A stretch of 64,000 nt of DNA from Tetragenococcus halophilus subsp. flandriensis (GCF_030161475.1 NZ_BSUG01000004.1:62001-126000), one strand, 5' to 3'; positions 28,085 through 36,981 are shown, numbered from the stretch's first letter. Translations and numbers: made by a program. The notes: generated by a model not told the origin, from the letters alone.

Positions 28085-28507
28085 TTGAAACCAAATCCGA
28101 ATTTTTACCTGCAAAAAATTAATCAGATTGTTAAAGATACAGAAAAAGTTGGGGAGGATATGAACCCTAACTATGAAGAAATACGCACGCTTATTGATGA
28201 AGATAATATTGCTGAATTAACCGAAGAAAGACAATTAGAAGCAGTCGAAGTGTTTAAGGAAGGTACGGCAAAATATCGTGACTTCCTTAAAACTTTATCA
28301 AGTTTACGCGCTCCAGCTCGTGTCATGGGCGCTCATAAAAAGTTTGAACGGTCTTACCAAAATTATGTAGATGGCTGTGAGGACATGATTGAAAGTATTT
28401 CTAATGAAGTTGACGTTAAAGCTTTTGATGCTGCTGAACAAAAACAAGATGAAGCAACAGATGGAATTTCTTCTGCTTTACAAAAGATTACCAGTCTTTT
28501 AATGTAA
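28085..28507 (+). CDS. Hypothetical helical protein
   Basis: A 140-residue soluble, acidic, probably all-helical protein with TTG start (AAGGA about 9 bases upstream). I do not recognise a family. It has no signal peptide, Cys or metal motif. Its middle contains KYRDFLKTLSSLRAPARVMG and the end is rich in Glu, Asp, Gln and Ala. It stands alone between the Mn-ATPase leader and a terminator. Confidence 0.7.
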   Translation: MKPNPNFYLQKINQIVKDTEKVGEDMNPNYEEIRTLIDEDNIAELTEERQLEAVEVFKEGTAKYRDFLKTLSSLRAPARVMGAHKKFERSYQNYVDGCEDMIESISNEVDVKAFDAAEQKQDEATDGISSALQKITSLLM

Positions 28508-28544
28508 GTTTCGATTTAAAACTTATTATACAAATAAAATGTAT

Positions 28545-28593
28545 AAAACTCTTTGCTTACTATCTACTTAGCGATGTGGGGAAAGAGTTTTTT
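28545..28593 (+). terminator. Terminator after the helical hypothetical gene
   Basis: AAAACTCTTT and AAAGAGTTTT pair around a loop of about 27 bases, followed by T-rich sequence. Confidence 0.8.
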
Positions 28594-28760
28594 ATTTTTT
28601 AACAAAGCACTAATCACATTAAAACAAGGAAGCCATGAACTTAACAATAAATAATCCTATAAGTCTGCTAAATTCATTTGTGGAAACTCAGCCAAAATTT
28701 CTCCTTCTTAAAATTAAATGCTTACCCTTTTATCCTAGCAGAAAAAGCCAAGAGAATAGA

Positions 28761-28905
28761 AAAGATGAATAAAGAAACACTGAAACGTTATTCGTAAATG
28801 CAAAGATGAATAAAGAAACGCTGAAACGTTGTTCGAAAATGCAAAGATGGATAAAGAAACGCTTGAACCTTATTCGAAAACGCAGAGATAGATAATGAAA
28901 AAGCA
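28761..28905. repeat. Tandem array 2, 41-bp period
   Basis: Units start at 28761, 28802, 28843 and 28884 (the last decayed). The core is AAAGATGAATAAAGAAACGC followed by TGAAACGTTGTTCG. TTATTC at the end of one unit can pair with GAATAA in the next. In the second pair the arms are TTGTTC and GGATAA, which still pair with G-T. The stretch from 28594 to 28760 shows nothing else convincing. Confidence 0.85.
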
Positions 28906-29056
28906 AAACAGTGTCCTTTATATACTTTGGTTTGTCAAGTTTAGGCATATGTGTTAAGTTAACATTAATAAATACAAAAGTGAGGGATCTTCTATTGAAA
29001 AACTAAGTCGATTTGTCGAAAGCTGCATGAAGGCTGTACCTTTTACAAAGGGGACA

Positions 29057-29092
29057 GTGTGCAGATTTTTACGGTCGGCTGGTTTTCTTTGA
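29057..29092 (+). CDS. Leader peptide of the ABC-F attenuator
   Basis: A GTG-started 11-codon frame encodes MCRFLRSAGFL, preceded by AAAGGGG three bases before the start. The same frame also opens at ATG 29027 for 21 codons, but that start has no ribosome site. The last codons (CGG TCG GCT GGT) form one arm of an antiterminator helix. Short leader peptides upstream of ABC-F resistance genes sense ribosome stalling by lincosamides, streptogramin A or pleuromutilins. That role is inferred here from position and structure. Confidence 0.55.
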   Translation: MCRFLRSAGFL

Positions 29093-29155
29093 AGGTCTTT
29101 TTGTGTACCTTTTTTGAAAGTGCCGGCCTGAAAATTGGTCAGGCATTTTTTCTTG
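29072..29155 (+). promoter_or_regulatory. Transcription attenuator before the ABC-F gene
   Basis: Terminator hairpin GCCTGA-N7-TCAGGC followed by ATTTTTT (about 29130-29153). The upstream GGTCGGC (29073-29079), inside the leader frame, can pair with GCCGGCC (29126-29132), which contains the 5' arm of the terminator. The two folds are exclusive, as expected for drug-induced readthrough. Confidence 0.65.
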
Positions 29156-29183
29156 CTTAAAAAAGCAAGTTGAGGTGAATATA

Positions 29184-30674
29184 ATGAGTAAAATTGAAAT
29201 TAAAAATTTAACTTTTGGCTTTGATACCCTAGCCAAACCATTATTTGAGCATACTAATTTAACCATAGATAGCCAGTGGAAATTAGGTTTGATTGGAAGA
29301 AATGGACGAGGCAAAACCACATTACTTCAATTACTATTAGGAAAATACGCTTATAGCGGAACAATTAAGCATCAATTGGAATTTACTTATTTTCCGCAAA
29401 AGATTTCAGATAAGACGCAATTAACTTATGATTGTTTACAAGCACTAGCTGTTTTTGATCTATGGGAAATCGAACGTGAACTAAATTTATTACAAACAAA
29501 CCCGGAAATTTTATGGCGGCCTTTTGATAGTTTATCTGGAGGCGAACAGACAAAAGTGTTGTTAGCCTTATTATTTATTGATGATCACCAATTTCCGTTA
29601 ATTGATGAACCCACAAATCATTTAGACATTACAGCTCGACAACAAGTAGCAAATTATTTACAGGCAAAAAGAAATGGCTTTATTGTAGTCAGTCATGATC
29701 GTAGTTTTGTAAATGAGGTAGTAGATCATGTTCTTTCCATTGAAAAAAGTCAGTTAGTTTTATATCAAGGAAACTTTAGTACTTATGAAGAACAAAAAGA
29801 ACAACGCGATCGCTATGAGCAGGAAGAAAATCGTAGGTTGAAAAAAGATATTGGTCGCCTGAAACAGTCAGCGGCAGAAAAGGCTGAATGGTCGCGCGGT
29901 AGAGAAAAGGATAAACAAGGTAACCCGAATAAAAAAGGTAGTGGGGCGATTTTTGATACAGGAGCTATTGGCGCAAGAGCTGCACGTACTATGAAAAGGT
30001 CTAAAGCTATTGTTAATCGTATGGAAGAAAAAGCCGAGGAAAAAGAAGGCTTGCTACATGATATTGAAGACACTGATTCATTAACAATCAATTACCAACC
30101 TTCTTATCATAAACAGTTACTTAAAGTAGAAAAGCTACAGTTAAGTTATACTGATGTGCCATTGTTTGAACCATTGTCTTTTGAAATAGAGCAAGGACAG
30201 CGTTTAGCAATCCAAGGAGCGAATGGTTCAGGAAAGTCTTCAATTATTCAATTTTTATTAGGGGAGTTCCAAGGCCAAGCCAGTGGTCATGCATCGCTTG
30301 CTCATGGTTTAGATATTAGTTATGTAAGGCAAAATTATGAAGATAATGCCGGAACACTGCAAGAATTTGCGCAAGCACATCAGCTGTCTTATGAAGAATT
30401 ATTAAATAACCTGCACAAATTAGGACTAGAACGTAATGTATTTGCCAATCGAATTGAAGATATGAGTTTAGGGCAACGTAAAAGAGTAGAATTAGCCAAG
30501 TCATTAGCGACGCCAGCTGAGCTATTTATTTGGGATGAACCACTTAATTATTTAGATGTTTTTAACCATAAGCAATTAGAAGAAGTTATCCAGAGAGTAC
30601 AACCTAGTATGCTGGTTGTTGAACATGAAGCAACTTTTCTGCAAAATATTGCAACGAAAATGATTTACTTATAA
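29184..30674 (+). CDS. ABC-F ribosomal protection protein, Lsa type
   Basis: A 496-residue soluble protein with two ATPase domains and no membrane domain. Domain 1: GRNGRGKTTL, LSGGEQTKVLLALL, FPLIDEPTNHLD. Domain 2: GANGSGKSS, MSLGQRKRVELAKS, LFIWDEPLNYLD. The linker between them is basic and helical (about residues 190-300), with EEKAEEKEGLL, and reaches the ribosomal tunnel in this family. Lsa/Vga-type proteins protect against lincosamides, streptogramin A and pleuromutilins. ATG 29184 has GAGGTG six bases upstream; a GTG at 29175 is less likely. Confidence 0.88.
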   Translation: MSKIEIKNLTFGFDTLAKPLFEHTNLTIDSQWKLGLIGRNGRGKTTLLQLLLGKYAYSGTIKHQLEFTYFPQKISDKTQLTYDCLQALAVFDLWEIERELNLLQTNPEILWRPFDSLSGGEQTKVLLALLFIDDHQFPLIDEPTNHLDITARQQVANYLQAKRNGFIVVSHDRSFVNEVVDHVLSIEKSQLVLYQGNFSTYEEQKEQRDRYEQEENRRLKKDIGRLKQSAAEKAEWSRGREKDKQGNPNKKGSGAIFDTGAIGARAARTMKRSKAIVNRMEEKAEEKEGLLHDIEDTDSLTINYQPSYHKQLLKVEKLQLSYTDVPLFEPLSFEIEQGQRLAIQGANGSGKSSIIQFLLGEFQGQASGHASLAHGLDISYVRQNYEDNAGTLQEFAQAHQLSYEELLNNLHKLGLERNVFANRIEDMSLGQRKRVELAKSLATPAELFIWDEPLNYLDVFNHKQLEEVIQRVQPSMLVVEHEATFLQNIATKMIYL

Positions 30675-30699
30675 AGCATAGTTGCTTTAGATTTAAAAA

Positions 30700-30747
30700 G
30701 AACCAAACGTCCTCTCAATGAAAAAAGAGTTCGTTTGGTTCGATTTT
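30700..30747. terminator. Bidirectional terminator between ABC-F and lactonase genes
   Basis: GAACCAAACG and CGTTTGGTTC pair around a 22-base loop, with T-rich sequence behind the 3' arm. Confidence 0.88.
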
Positions 30748-30753
30748 TTTATA

Positions 30754-31776
30754 CTATCCTTCAAACAATACACAGACGCATTCAGGAGCGTAGAAATCTT
30801 TACTGATAAGGGTCAGTTCTCCTGATTGATTGTTGCGTTCAAATAACGAAAGGTTATCAGATTTTTGATGACCGCAGACAATAAATTGTTCTGTTGGATC
30901 AAGGTTAAAATCACGGGGGAAATCACCTTCAGTTGAAATGTTTTGTACAAATTCTAAATTTTCACCGTTATCTTTAACAGCAAAAACAGTGATCGAATTA
31001 TGGCCACGATTTGAAACATAAAGGAACTTTCCATCTGAAGTAATGCGAATGGCTGCTCCTCCATTAAAGTCGTGATAGTTCTTTGGAATGGTTGATATTT
31101 TGTTTTCTTGGGTGAATTTACCTGTACTTGCGTCATAAGATAATACTGTGACTGTACTGTCTAGTTCACCAAAAAGATAAGCATAATTTCCATTTGGATG
31201 AAAAACAAGATGACGTGGGCCCGTTCCTGCGGGTGCTTCAAATACAGCAACTTCAGTTAGTTTCCCTTCATCAGACACATCATAGGTGTATACACGGTCT
31301 GTACCTAAGTCACAAACAACTAAACGCTTATCAGGTGTTAAATTTGCATAGTGAGCGTGCGCATGGTCCTGATTTTCATGGGGGCCAGTTGGTTCGTCGT
31401 GATATATTGCATCGCTAGCTTTTAGCGAACCATCGGCTAAAATTTGATAAACATTTACTTCACCTTTGTGATAATTTGCCCCATAAACAAGCTGGCGATC
31501 ATTATCCACCGCCACATAACATAAAGGTGCACCTTCTTCTGTGACAGCATTTAAATAATTAAATGATGAATCGTAAGCTGCAACCCCGCCCTTATCATCA
31601 ATAGTCGTTACACTATAAAGGTTTTTAGCTTTACTTAGGGCTAAATAAGTAGGACTAGTTTCTTTAGCAGCTAGTGTTAGATCCGTTAATTTTTTATTTT
31701 CTGTATCTAACTGTGCTGAATAAACTCCTTGGCTTTCACCTCTGGTATAAGTTCCTAGTAAAATTTTTTCAAGCAT
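30754..31776 (-). CDS. Lactonase family protein, 6-phosphogluconolactonase type (beta-propeller)
   Basis: A 340-residue seven-bladed propeller of the YkgB/Pgl type, recognised by LLGTYTRGESQGVYSAQLD at the start, HAHYANLTPDKRLVVCDLGTDRVYTYDV, GPRHLVFHPNGNYAYL, and SNRGHNSITVF. It may hydrolyse 6-phosphogluconolactone in the pentose phosphate pathway or serve another lactone. The ATG at 31776 with AGGAGG upstream is preferred over longer starts. It is transcribed alone. The gluconate genes at 54-57 kb feed the same pathway. Confidence 0.85.
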   Translation of the reverse strand: MLEKILLGTYTRGESQGVYSAQLDTENKKLTDLTLAAKETSPTYLALSKAKNLYSVTTIDDKGGVAAYDSSFNYLNAVTEEGAPLCYVAVDNDRQLVYGANYHKGEVNVYQILADGSLKASDAIYHDEPTGPHENQDHAHAHYANLTPDKRLVVCDLGTDRVYTYDVSDEGKLTEVAVFEAPAGTGPRHLVFHPNGNYAYLFGELDSTVTVLSYDASTGKFTQENKISTIPKNYHDFNGGAAIRITSDGKFLYVSNRGHNSITVFAVKDNGENLEFVQNISTEGDFPRDFNLDPTEQFIVCGHQKSDNLSLFERNNQSGELTLISKDFYAPECVCVLFEG

Positions 31777-31945
31777 TGTATTCCTCCTTGTCTTGTAAGT
31801 TGACTCCACTTTATTTTATCATAGAATAATCAGAAAAAAATCTGTTTTATTTGTTAAAAAGCATTCTTTTAAAACAGAAACCCTTTGGCTGGTGGATGAA
31901 TGTGGTATAATTTTAATTATAAAAGAAACTAGGAGGAACATATGC

Positions 31946-32296
31946 ATGCAACAAGGTAAAATTTTAAGCGTTGGCGATCAAGCAGTTGATAAAAATGAAA
32001 AAATGCTGATCTTTTTTGGAGAAAACGTGACAAAAGGTTTGGCACCTTATTCGATTATCCAAGAAATCAATGAGCCAGAAAAAATCGAACTAACCGTAGG
32101 AGATAAAATTCTTTTTGGTCAGCAAGAATATCAGGTTACTTATGTAGGTCATCTGGTGAACCAAAATTTACAAACGATACAACATAGCTCATTTGTGTTT
32201 TCCGATGACACACAAGATAAATTATCCAGCAGTGTTTATTTAACACCAGCAAAAGTACCTGACATTTCCGAAGGGATGACGATTACTTATTGCTAG
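31946..32296 (+). CDS. PTS glucitol/sorbitol-type EIIA component (orphan)
   Basis: A 116-residue GutA/SrlB-like EIIA domain. Family features are LIFFGENVTKGLAPYS near the start, VGDKILFGQQEYQVTYVG, and NLQTIQHSSFVF in place of the usual NLxxLGHITxxF, with the His kept. No EIIB or EIIC gene is nearby, so it may be a regulatory or degenerate remnant. ATG 31946 is the only in-frame start with AGGAGG nearby; ATG 31942 runs into a stop. A TATAAT box lies at about 31906. The next gene follows after 15 bases. Confidence 0.8.
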   Translation: MQQGKILSVGDQAVDKNEKMLIFFGENVTKGLAPYSIIQEINEPEKIELTVGDKILFGQQEYQVTYVGHLVNQNLQTIQHSSFVFSDDTQDKLSSSVYLTPAKVPDISEGMTITYC

Positions 32297-32311
32297 AGGG
32301 GGAAGTTTGTT

Positions 32312-33487
32312 ATGGATAAAAAAGGAAAGCGATCATTTTCTTGGTTTTGGAAATGGTTTTTAAATAATCAGTTTGTAACAGGATTGCTGATTGTTTTATT
32401 GATTTTATTAATTATCAATCTTTTTACAAAAGTTTCTTATCTTTTTTTTCCTGTAGGACAATTTTTGGCTATTGTCGCTTTGCCGATTATACTAGCTGGG
32501 ATTTTATTTTATTTGCTAAATCCAATTGTTGATTTTTTCGAAAGAAAAGGCATAAACCGATATTACAGTATTATTGGTTTATTTATCCTTGTTGCAGGTT
32601 TAATTGCTTGGGGTATCATTGTAATCATACCAGAAATACGTGAGCAGACCACTACTTTCGTTGACCGTTTACCTGGCTATATCGATACTGTTCAGGTATC
32701 TTTGGCGAACTTTTTTTCTGATCCTATTTTTGATAAGGTACAAGATCAAATTGCTATTTCTGGGGAAAGAATTATGTCTTCTATTACTGGTATGGTACAA
32801 AATATTTCGAAGACGACAGTGCAAAGTATTGGGAATTTTTTCGGCGCAGTCGCCTCAATTTTTATTGCGATTGTTACAATGCCAGTAATTTTATTTTATT
32901 TATTAAAAGATGGAAAAAAAATTGCGCCTTATTTTGTGCAATTTTTACCTACAAAAATGCGACAGCCGACTTTAAGAGTGCTAAAAGAAATGAATCAGCA
33001 AGTATCTTCTTATATTAGAGGACAGTTAGCTGTTGCTTTTGCCGTAGCTATTTTATTTATGATAGGTTTTTCGATTATTGGTTTGGATTATGCGATCACT
33101 TTAGGTGTTATTGCTGGTTTTTTGAATCTAGTTCCTTATATTGGATCATTTTTAGCGATGATACCAGCAATTTTTTTGGGGATCGTAGGAGGTCCGGTAC
33201 TGTTAATTAAAGTGATTATTGTTTTTTCTATTGAGCAGCTCATTGAGGGACGATTGATCTCGCCTTTGGTGTTAGGAAATCAGCTTGCTGTTCATCCAGT
33301 AACGATTTTGTTTGTACTGCTGACTGCAGGTAAATTATTTGGCTTTTTTGGGGTTGTGTTAGGAGTTCCCGCTTATGCAGCTATCAAAGTAGTGATAACA
33401 AATATCTTCAATTGGTATAAAACAGTCTCAGGATTATACACAGAAGACGAGGACCAAAAACAAGTAACAGAGGAAAAAAATAAATAA
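32312..33487 (+). CDS. AI-2E family transporter (YueF-like permease)
   Basis: A 391-residue membrane protein with about eight membrane segments: two or three near the N-terminus, a soluble middle (about residues 110-190) and a C-terminal hydrophobic half with GVIAGFLNLVPYIGSFLAMIPA, the family signature. Members export autoinducer-2 or act as Na+/H+ antiporters in some bacteria. Substrate here is unknown. GAGGGGGAAG precedes the ATG. It is probably cotranscribed with the small EIIA gene and is followed by a strong terminator. Confidence 0.88.
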   Translation: MDKKGKRSFSWFWKWFLNNQFVTGLLIVLLILLIINLFTKVSYLFFPVGQFLAIVALPIILAGILFYLLNPIVDFFERKGINRYYSIIGLFILVAGLIAWGIIVIIPEIREQTTTFVDRLPGYIDTVQVSLANFFSDPIFDKVQDQIAISGERIMSSITGMVQNISKTTVQSIGNFFGAVASIFIAIVTMPVILFYLLKDGKKIAPYFVQFLPTKMRQPTLRVLKEMNQQVSSYIRGQLAVAFAVAILFMIGFSIIGLDYAITLGVIAGFLNLVPYIGSFLAMIPAIFLGIVGGPVLLIKVIIVFSIEQLIEGRLISPLVLGNQLAVHPVTILFVLLTAGKLFGFFGVVLGVPAYAAIKVVITNIFNWYKTVSGLYTEDEDQKQVTEEKNK

Positions 33488-33525
33488 AAAAAGCGTTGCA
33501 GTTTATTTCCTGCAACGCTTTTTTT
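33486..33525 (+). terminator. Terminator after the AI-2E family gene
   Basis: AAGCGTTGCA and TGCAACGCTT form a perfect hairpin, with T7 behind and A-run in front (usable both ways). Confidence 0.92.
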
Positions 33526-33536
33526 GGCTACTAAGT

Positions 33537-33827
33537 TTAAGCAGCAGCTTTTTTCAATGCTTTCATTCCGCCAATAACATGAATTGCTTGAAATCCATTG
33601 CTGTTTAAAAACTCAGCGATAATTTCAGAGCGACGTCCAGAATGACTAAGGACGTAATAAGTTGTGTTTTTATCTAATTCGCTCAAACGATTAGGCAGGC
33701 TGGTGGTTGGCATAGAAATTGCCCCAGCCAGATGATTTTCTTTATAAGCACCTTTATCACGAATATCCAAAATAGCAATAGATTCTTCAAGTAATGAACG
33801 GAAATCTTGTATAGCAATTGATTGCAT
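33537..33827 (-). CDS. Rhodanese-like protein with Cys-to-Ser active site
   Basis: A 96-residue single-domain rhodanese fold: ILDIRDKGAYKENHLAGAIS is the CH2A-like start and YYVLSHSGRRSEIIAEFL is the active-site loop. The catalytic Cys of the CxxGxR loop is Ser here (SHSGRR), so sulfur transfer through a persulfide is unlikely. It may bind or scaffold instead. The ATG at 33827 with GAGGG upstream is preferred over longer starts. It is monocistronic, convergent with the AI-2E gene. Confidence 0.82.
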   Translation of the reverse strand: MQSIAIQDFRSLLEESIAILDIRDKGAYKENHLAGAISMPTTSLPNRLSELDKNTTYYVLSHSGRRSEIIAEFLNSNGFQAIHVIGGMKALKKAAA

Positions 33828-34085
33828 ATTATCCCTCATTTCTTTTTGGATAACCCTGATTCTAAGTGTTTTTCTTTTAAGATGCAAGCTTTCGGACTGA
33901 AATACAAAAGATGTGAAACTTTTCTTAATAATTACAGTAAGAATTTAATAGGTAAAACTTGCTTTTTTTGCTAGAATCAAGTAAAGTGTACCTGTGTCTA
34001 TTATAGGCATGGCCTGTCTCTTAGTTTGACGAATCACCAACGTTTTACTCAGTTACAGGAATAAGTAAAAAAAGAGGTGAAGAAA

Positions 34086-34355
34086 ATGGCAATTTCACAA
34101 GAACGCAAGACTGAAATCATCGAAAAGTTTGCGCGTCATGAAGGAGATACTGGTTCCCCAGAGGTTCAAATCGCTGTTTTGACTGAAGATATCAATTCAT
34201 TGAATGAACATCTTCGCGAACATAAAAAGGATCACCATTCACGTCGTGGTTTGATGAAAAAAATTGGACATCGTCGTAACCTTTTAGCATATTTGCGTAA
34301 TAAAGATGTTACTCGTTACCGCGAATTGATCCAAGCTTTAGGATTACGCCGTTAA
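34086..34355 (+). CDS. rpsO: 30S ribosomal protein S15
   Basis: An 89-residue S15 protein that binds 16S rRNA at the three-way junction of helices 20-22. [32 protein letters not shown] and [21 protein letters not shown] are diagnostic. AGAGGTG precedes the ATG by six bases. The gene pairs with pnp downstream, as in many bacteria, but a terminator and a 240-base repeat block lie between. The 198 bases upstream hold a probable leader without a pattern I can name. Confidence 0.97.
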   Translation: MAISQERKTEIIEKFARHEGDTGSPEVQIAVLTEDINSLNEHLREHKKDHHSRRGLMKKIGHRRNLLAYLRNKDVTRYRELIQALGLRR

Positions 34356-34370
34356 TCAAGTCAAAAAGAA

Positions 34371-34400
34371 AAGTGGGGTTCTTATGGATCTCACTTTTTT
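34371..34400 (+). terminator. Terminator after rpsO
   Basis: AAGTGGGG and CTCACTT pair with G-T pairs around a short loop, followed by T6. Confidence 0.75.
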
Positions 34401-34495
34401 GCTGTGAATCACTGCGACTTAGCGACCAAGGGGGAGCTAAGAGCAGATGATGAACAGTACTAGAGGAGCGAAGCGGATGTAGTGTCCGAAGTGTT
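34401..34495 (+). repeat. Dispersed structured repeat, copy B
   Basis: Starts directly after the rpsO terminator T-run with GCTGTGAATCACT and ends with GTAGTGTCCGAAGTG. It is the same element as copy A at 117-210. The inner helix is CTTAGC/GCTAAG and the outer helix CACTGC/GTAGTG (one G-T pair). Confidence 0.85.
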
Positions 34496-34638
34496 CGAAT
34501 CACTGCGACTTAGCGACCAAGGGGGAGCTAAGAGCAGATCCTTCAAGGACTTAGCGACTTGTCGCTTAGACCTTGATGAGATCGAAGCGTAAGCGAAGTG
34601 ATGAACAGTACTAGAGGAGCGAAGCAGATGTAGTGTCC
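34496..34638 (+). repeat. Dispersed structured repeat, copy C with internal hairpin insert
   Basis: Head-to-tail with copy B and nearly identical to it in both halves, but an insert of about 60 bases splits it after AGAGCAGAT. The insert itself folds: TCAAGG/CCTTGA outside and AGCGAC/GTCGCT inside. The element ends at GTAGTGTCC before pnp. Confidence 0.85.
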
Positions 34639-34716
34639 TTTGCTTTTGAATCAAAGGTAAAGCATTATGGAAATTAAAATGGTCTTTACTGTAAAAATGA
34701 TAATAAACTATGAAAA

Positions 34717-34808
34717 CTGTGAGTGTCGGCTTGATCTAACTACTAACCAAATAAAAGCACTGAATATTTTCAATGTTTTTATTTGTTTAGTAGCAAGCCC
34801 TGCACACA
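34717..34808 (+). promoter_or_regulatory. Long stem-loop in the pnp 5' leader
   Basis: CTACTAA-c-CAAATAAAA (34740-34756) pairs with TTTTATTTG-t-TTAGTAG (34777-34793), a 16-bp stem with one mismatch. It is extended by GGCTTG (34728-34733) with CAAGCC (34794-34799). It ends just before the pnp ribosome site. In E. coli the pnp leader has a comparable RNase III-cleaved stem used for autocontrol; a similar role here is inferred. Confidence 0.75.
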
Positions 34809-34825
34809 GTGGAAAAGGAGAAGTT

Positions 34826-36973
34826 ATGACAAAACAAGTTTTTGAAACAACTTGGGGAGGACGTCCTCTGCAAGTGGAAGTTGGACAACTGGCCAAACAG
34901 GCAAATGGTGCTGTTTTAGTACGTTATGGTGAAACAGTCGTGTTAAGTGCAGTTGTGGCTTCAAAAGAAGCTAAGGGAACGGACTTTTTCCCATTGACTA
35001 TCAATTATGAAGAAAAAATGTACGCTGTAGGTAAGATTCCGGGAGGCTTTATAAAAAGAGAAGGTCGTCCTAGTACCGATGCAACATTAACTGCGCGGTT
35101 AATTGACCGTCCCATTCGCCCAATGTTTGCAGAAGGCTTCCGTAACGAAGTACAAGTAACAAACACTGTTATGAGTGTGGAACAAGATTGTTCGCCGGCC
35201 ATGGCAGCTATGCTAGGTTCTTCTTTAGCGTTGTCAATTTCTGACATCCCATTTGAAGGTCCTATTGCGGGTGTAGAAGTTGGACGTGTGAATGGTGAAT
35301 ATATTTTAAACCCAACAGTAGAACAACATGAAAGTTCAGATATTGATTTAACCGTTGCTGGTACTAGTGAAGCAATCAATATGGTCGAATCAGGTGCTCA
35401 AGAAGTGACTGAAGCAGATATGCTAGGAGCTTTGATGTTCGGGCAAGAAGCTATTCAAGAATTGGTAGCTTTTGAGGAAGAAGTAGCCGCAAGTTGCGGT
35501 AAAGAAAAAATGGATATTTCTTTATTACAAGTAGATGAAGATTTACAAAAAGCTATTTATGATAATTATTATGAAACCATGAAAACGGCGGTTTTAACAG
35601 AAGAAAAATTAGCGCGTGAAGATGAAATTGAAAATGTGAAAACGATTGTTAAAGAAGCTTATGAAGAGCAAATCGCAGCATTAGAAGAAGAAGCTAGTGA
35701 TCATCTGGCTCAAGAAGTAAATCAAATTGCTGAAGACTTAGAAAAAGATGTCGTTCGTGAACTCATAACCATTGATAAAATACGTCCTGATGGTAGAAAA
35801 GTTGATGAAATTCGCTCGCTTTCTTCCGAAACTGGTTTATTACCACGAGCTCATGGATCAGGTTTATTTACTCGTGGACAAACACAAGCTTTATCAGCTT
35901 GTACATTAGCGCCTTTGGGTGAACATCAAGTCATCGATGGTTTAGGCGTAGAAGAATCTAAACGTTTCATTCACCACTATAATTTCCCTAAATATAGCGT
36001 AGGTTCAACGGGGCGCGCTGGTTCTCCAGGTCGCCGAGAAATTGGTCACGGTGCACTAGGTGAACGCGCATTGTCGCAAATTATCCCAAGTGAAGCAGAA
36101 TTTCCTTATACTATTCGTTTAGTTGCAGAAGTTTTAGAATCTAATGGTTCTTCTTCACAAGCAAGTATTTGTGCTGGCACCTTAGCATTAATGGATGCAG
36201 GTGTACCTATTAAAGCGCCTGTTGCTGGTATTGCGATGGGACTTGTATCAGATGGTGAAAATTATACGATTTTGACTGACATTCAAGGCATGGAAGACCA
36301 CTTAGGGGATATGGACTTTAAAGTTGCCGGAACTAAAGATGGTATCACCGCTTTACAAATGGATATCAAAATCCAAGGAATCACTGAACAAATCTTACGT
36401 GAAGCTTTAGCTCAAGCTAAACAAGCGCGAATGGAAATCTTACAACAATTAACATCAACGATTGCTCAACCAAAAGAAGAATTGAGCCCTTATGCGCCGA
36501 AAATCGAAATGATGTCTATTGATCCTGAAAAAATCAAAGATGTTATCGGTAAAGGCGGCGACGTTATCAACGGTATCATAGATGAAACCGGCGTTAAAAT
36601 TGACATTGATCAAGAAGGAAATGTGTCTATTGCTTCTTCAGACGCTGAAATGATTAAAAAAGCAAGTGGAATTATTAAGGACTTGACCAAAGAAATCAAG
36701 CCGGGAGAAGTTTATTTAGGGAAAGTTGTTCGAATTGAAAAATTTGGTGCTTTTGTTAATATTGCTAAAGGAAAAGATGGTTTAGTTCACATTTCGCAAA
36801 TCGCAAATGAACGTATCAATAAAGTAGAAGACGTTCTTCATATAGGTGACGAAGTACTTGTCAAAGTAACTGAAATTGACAAACAAGGACGCATCAATCT
36901 TTCAAGAAAAGCGATGTTAAAAGATGATGAGAAGACAGATGAAAAAAAAGACAGTAAGAGTACTAAAAAATAA
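34826..36973 (+). CDS. pnp: Polyribonucleotide nucleotidyltransferase (PNPase)
   Basis: A 715-residue phosphorolytic 3'-5' exoribonuclease, trimeric, part of the RNA degradation machinery. Two RNase PH domains flank a helical domain ([19 protein letters not shown] in the second). They are followed by a KH domain with [20 protein letters not shown] and an S1 domain with [20 protein letters not shown], then a charged Lys/Asp tail. The ATG at 34826 with AAAGGAG upstream matches the family start; the open frame further upstream covers the leader stem and is not coding. Confidence 0.97.
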   Translation: MTKQVFETTWGGRPLQVEVGQLAKQANGAVLVRYGETVVLSAVVASKEAKGTDFFPLTINYEEKMYAVGKIPGGFIKREGRPSTDATLTARLIDRPIRPMFAEGFRNEVQVTNTVMSVEQDCSPAMAAMLGSSLALSISDIPFEGPIAGVEVGRVNGEYILNPTVEQHESSDIDLTVAGTSEAINMVESGAQEVTEADMLGALMFGQEAIQELVAFEEEVAASCGKEKMDISLLQVDEDLQKAIYDNYYETMKTAVLTEEKLAREDEIENVKTIVKEAYEEQIAALEEEASDHLAQEVNQIAEDLEKDVVRELITIDKIRPDGRKVDEIRSLSSETGLLPRAHGSGLFTRGQTQALSACTLAPLGEHQVIDGLGVEESKRFIHHYNFPKYSVGSTGRAGSPGRREIGHGALGERALSQIIPSEAEFPYTIRLVAEVLESNGSSSQASICAGTLALMDAGVPIKAPVAGIAMGLVSDGENYTILTDIQGMEDHLGDMDFKVAGTKDGITALQMDIKIQGITEQILREALAQAKQARMEILQQLTSTIAQPKEELSPYAPKIEMMSIDPEKIKDVIGKGGDVINGIIDETGVKIDIDQEGNVSIASSDAEMIKKASGIIKDLTKEIKPGEVYLGKVVRIEKFGAFVNIAKGKDGLVHISQIANERINKVEDVLHIGDEVLVKVTEIDKQGRINLSRKAMLKDDEKTDEKKDSKSTKK

Positions 36974-36981
36974 TTGAAACT

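Noticed and set aside
28730-28948. Minus-strand 72-residue open frame across array 2.
   Set aside because: It runs over the 41-bp repeats, has no ribosome site, and the repeats would change reading frame from unit to unit.
34667-34825. N-terminal extension of PNPase in frame with pnp.
   Set aside because: The extension lies over the leader stem-loop, has no ribosome site, and the family start follows AAAGGAG at 34826.
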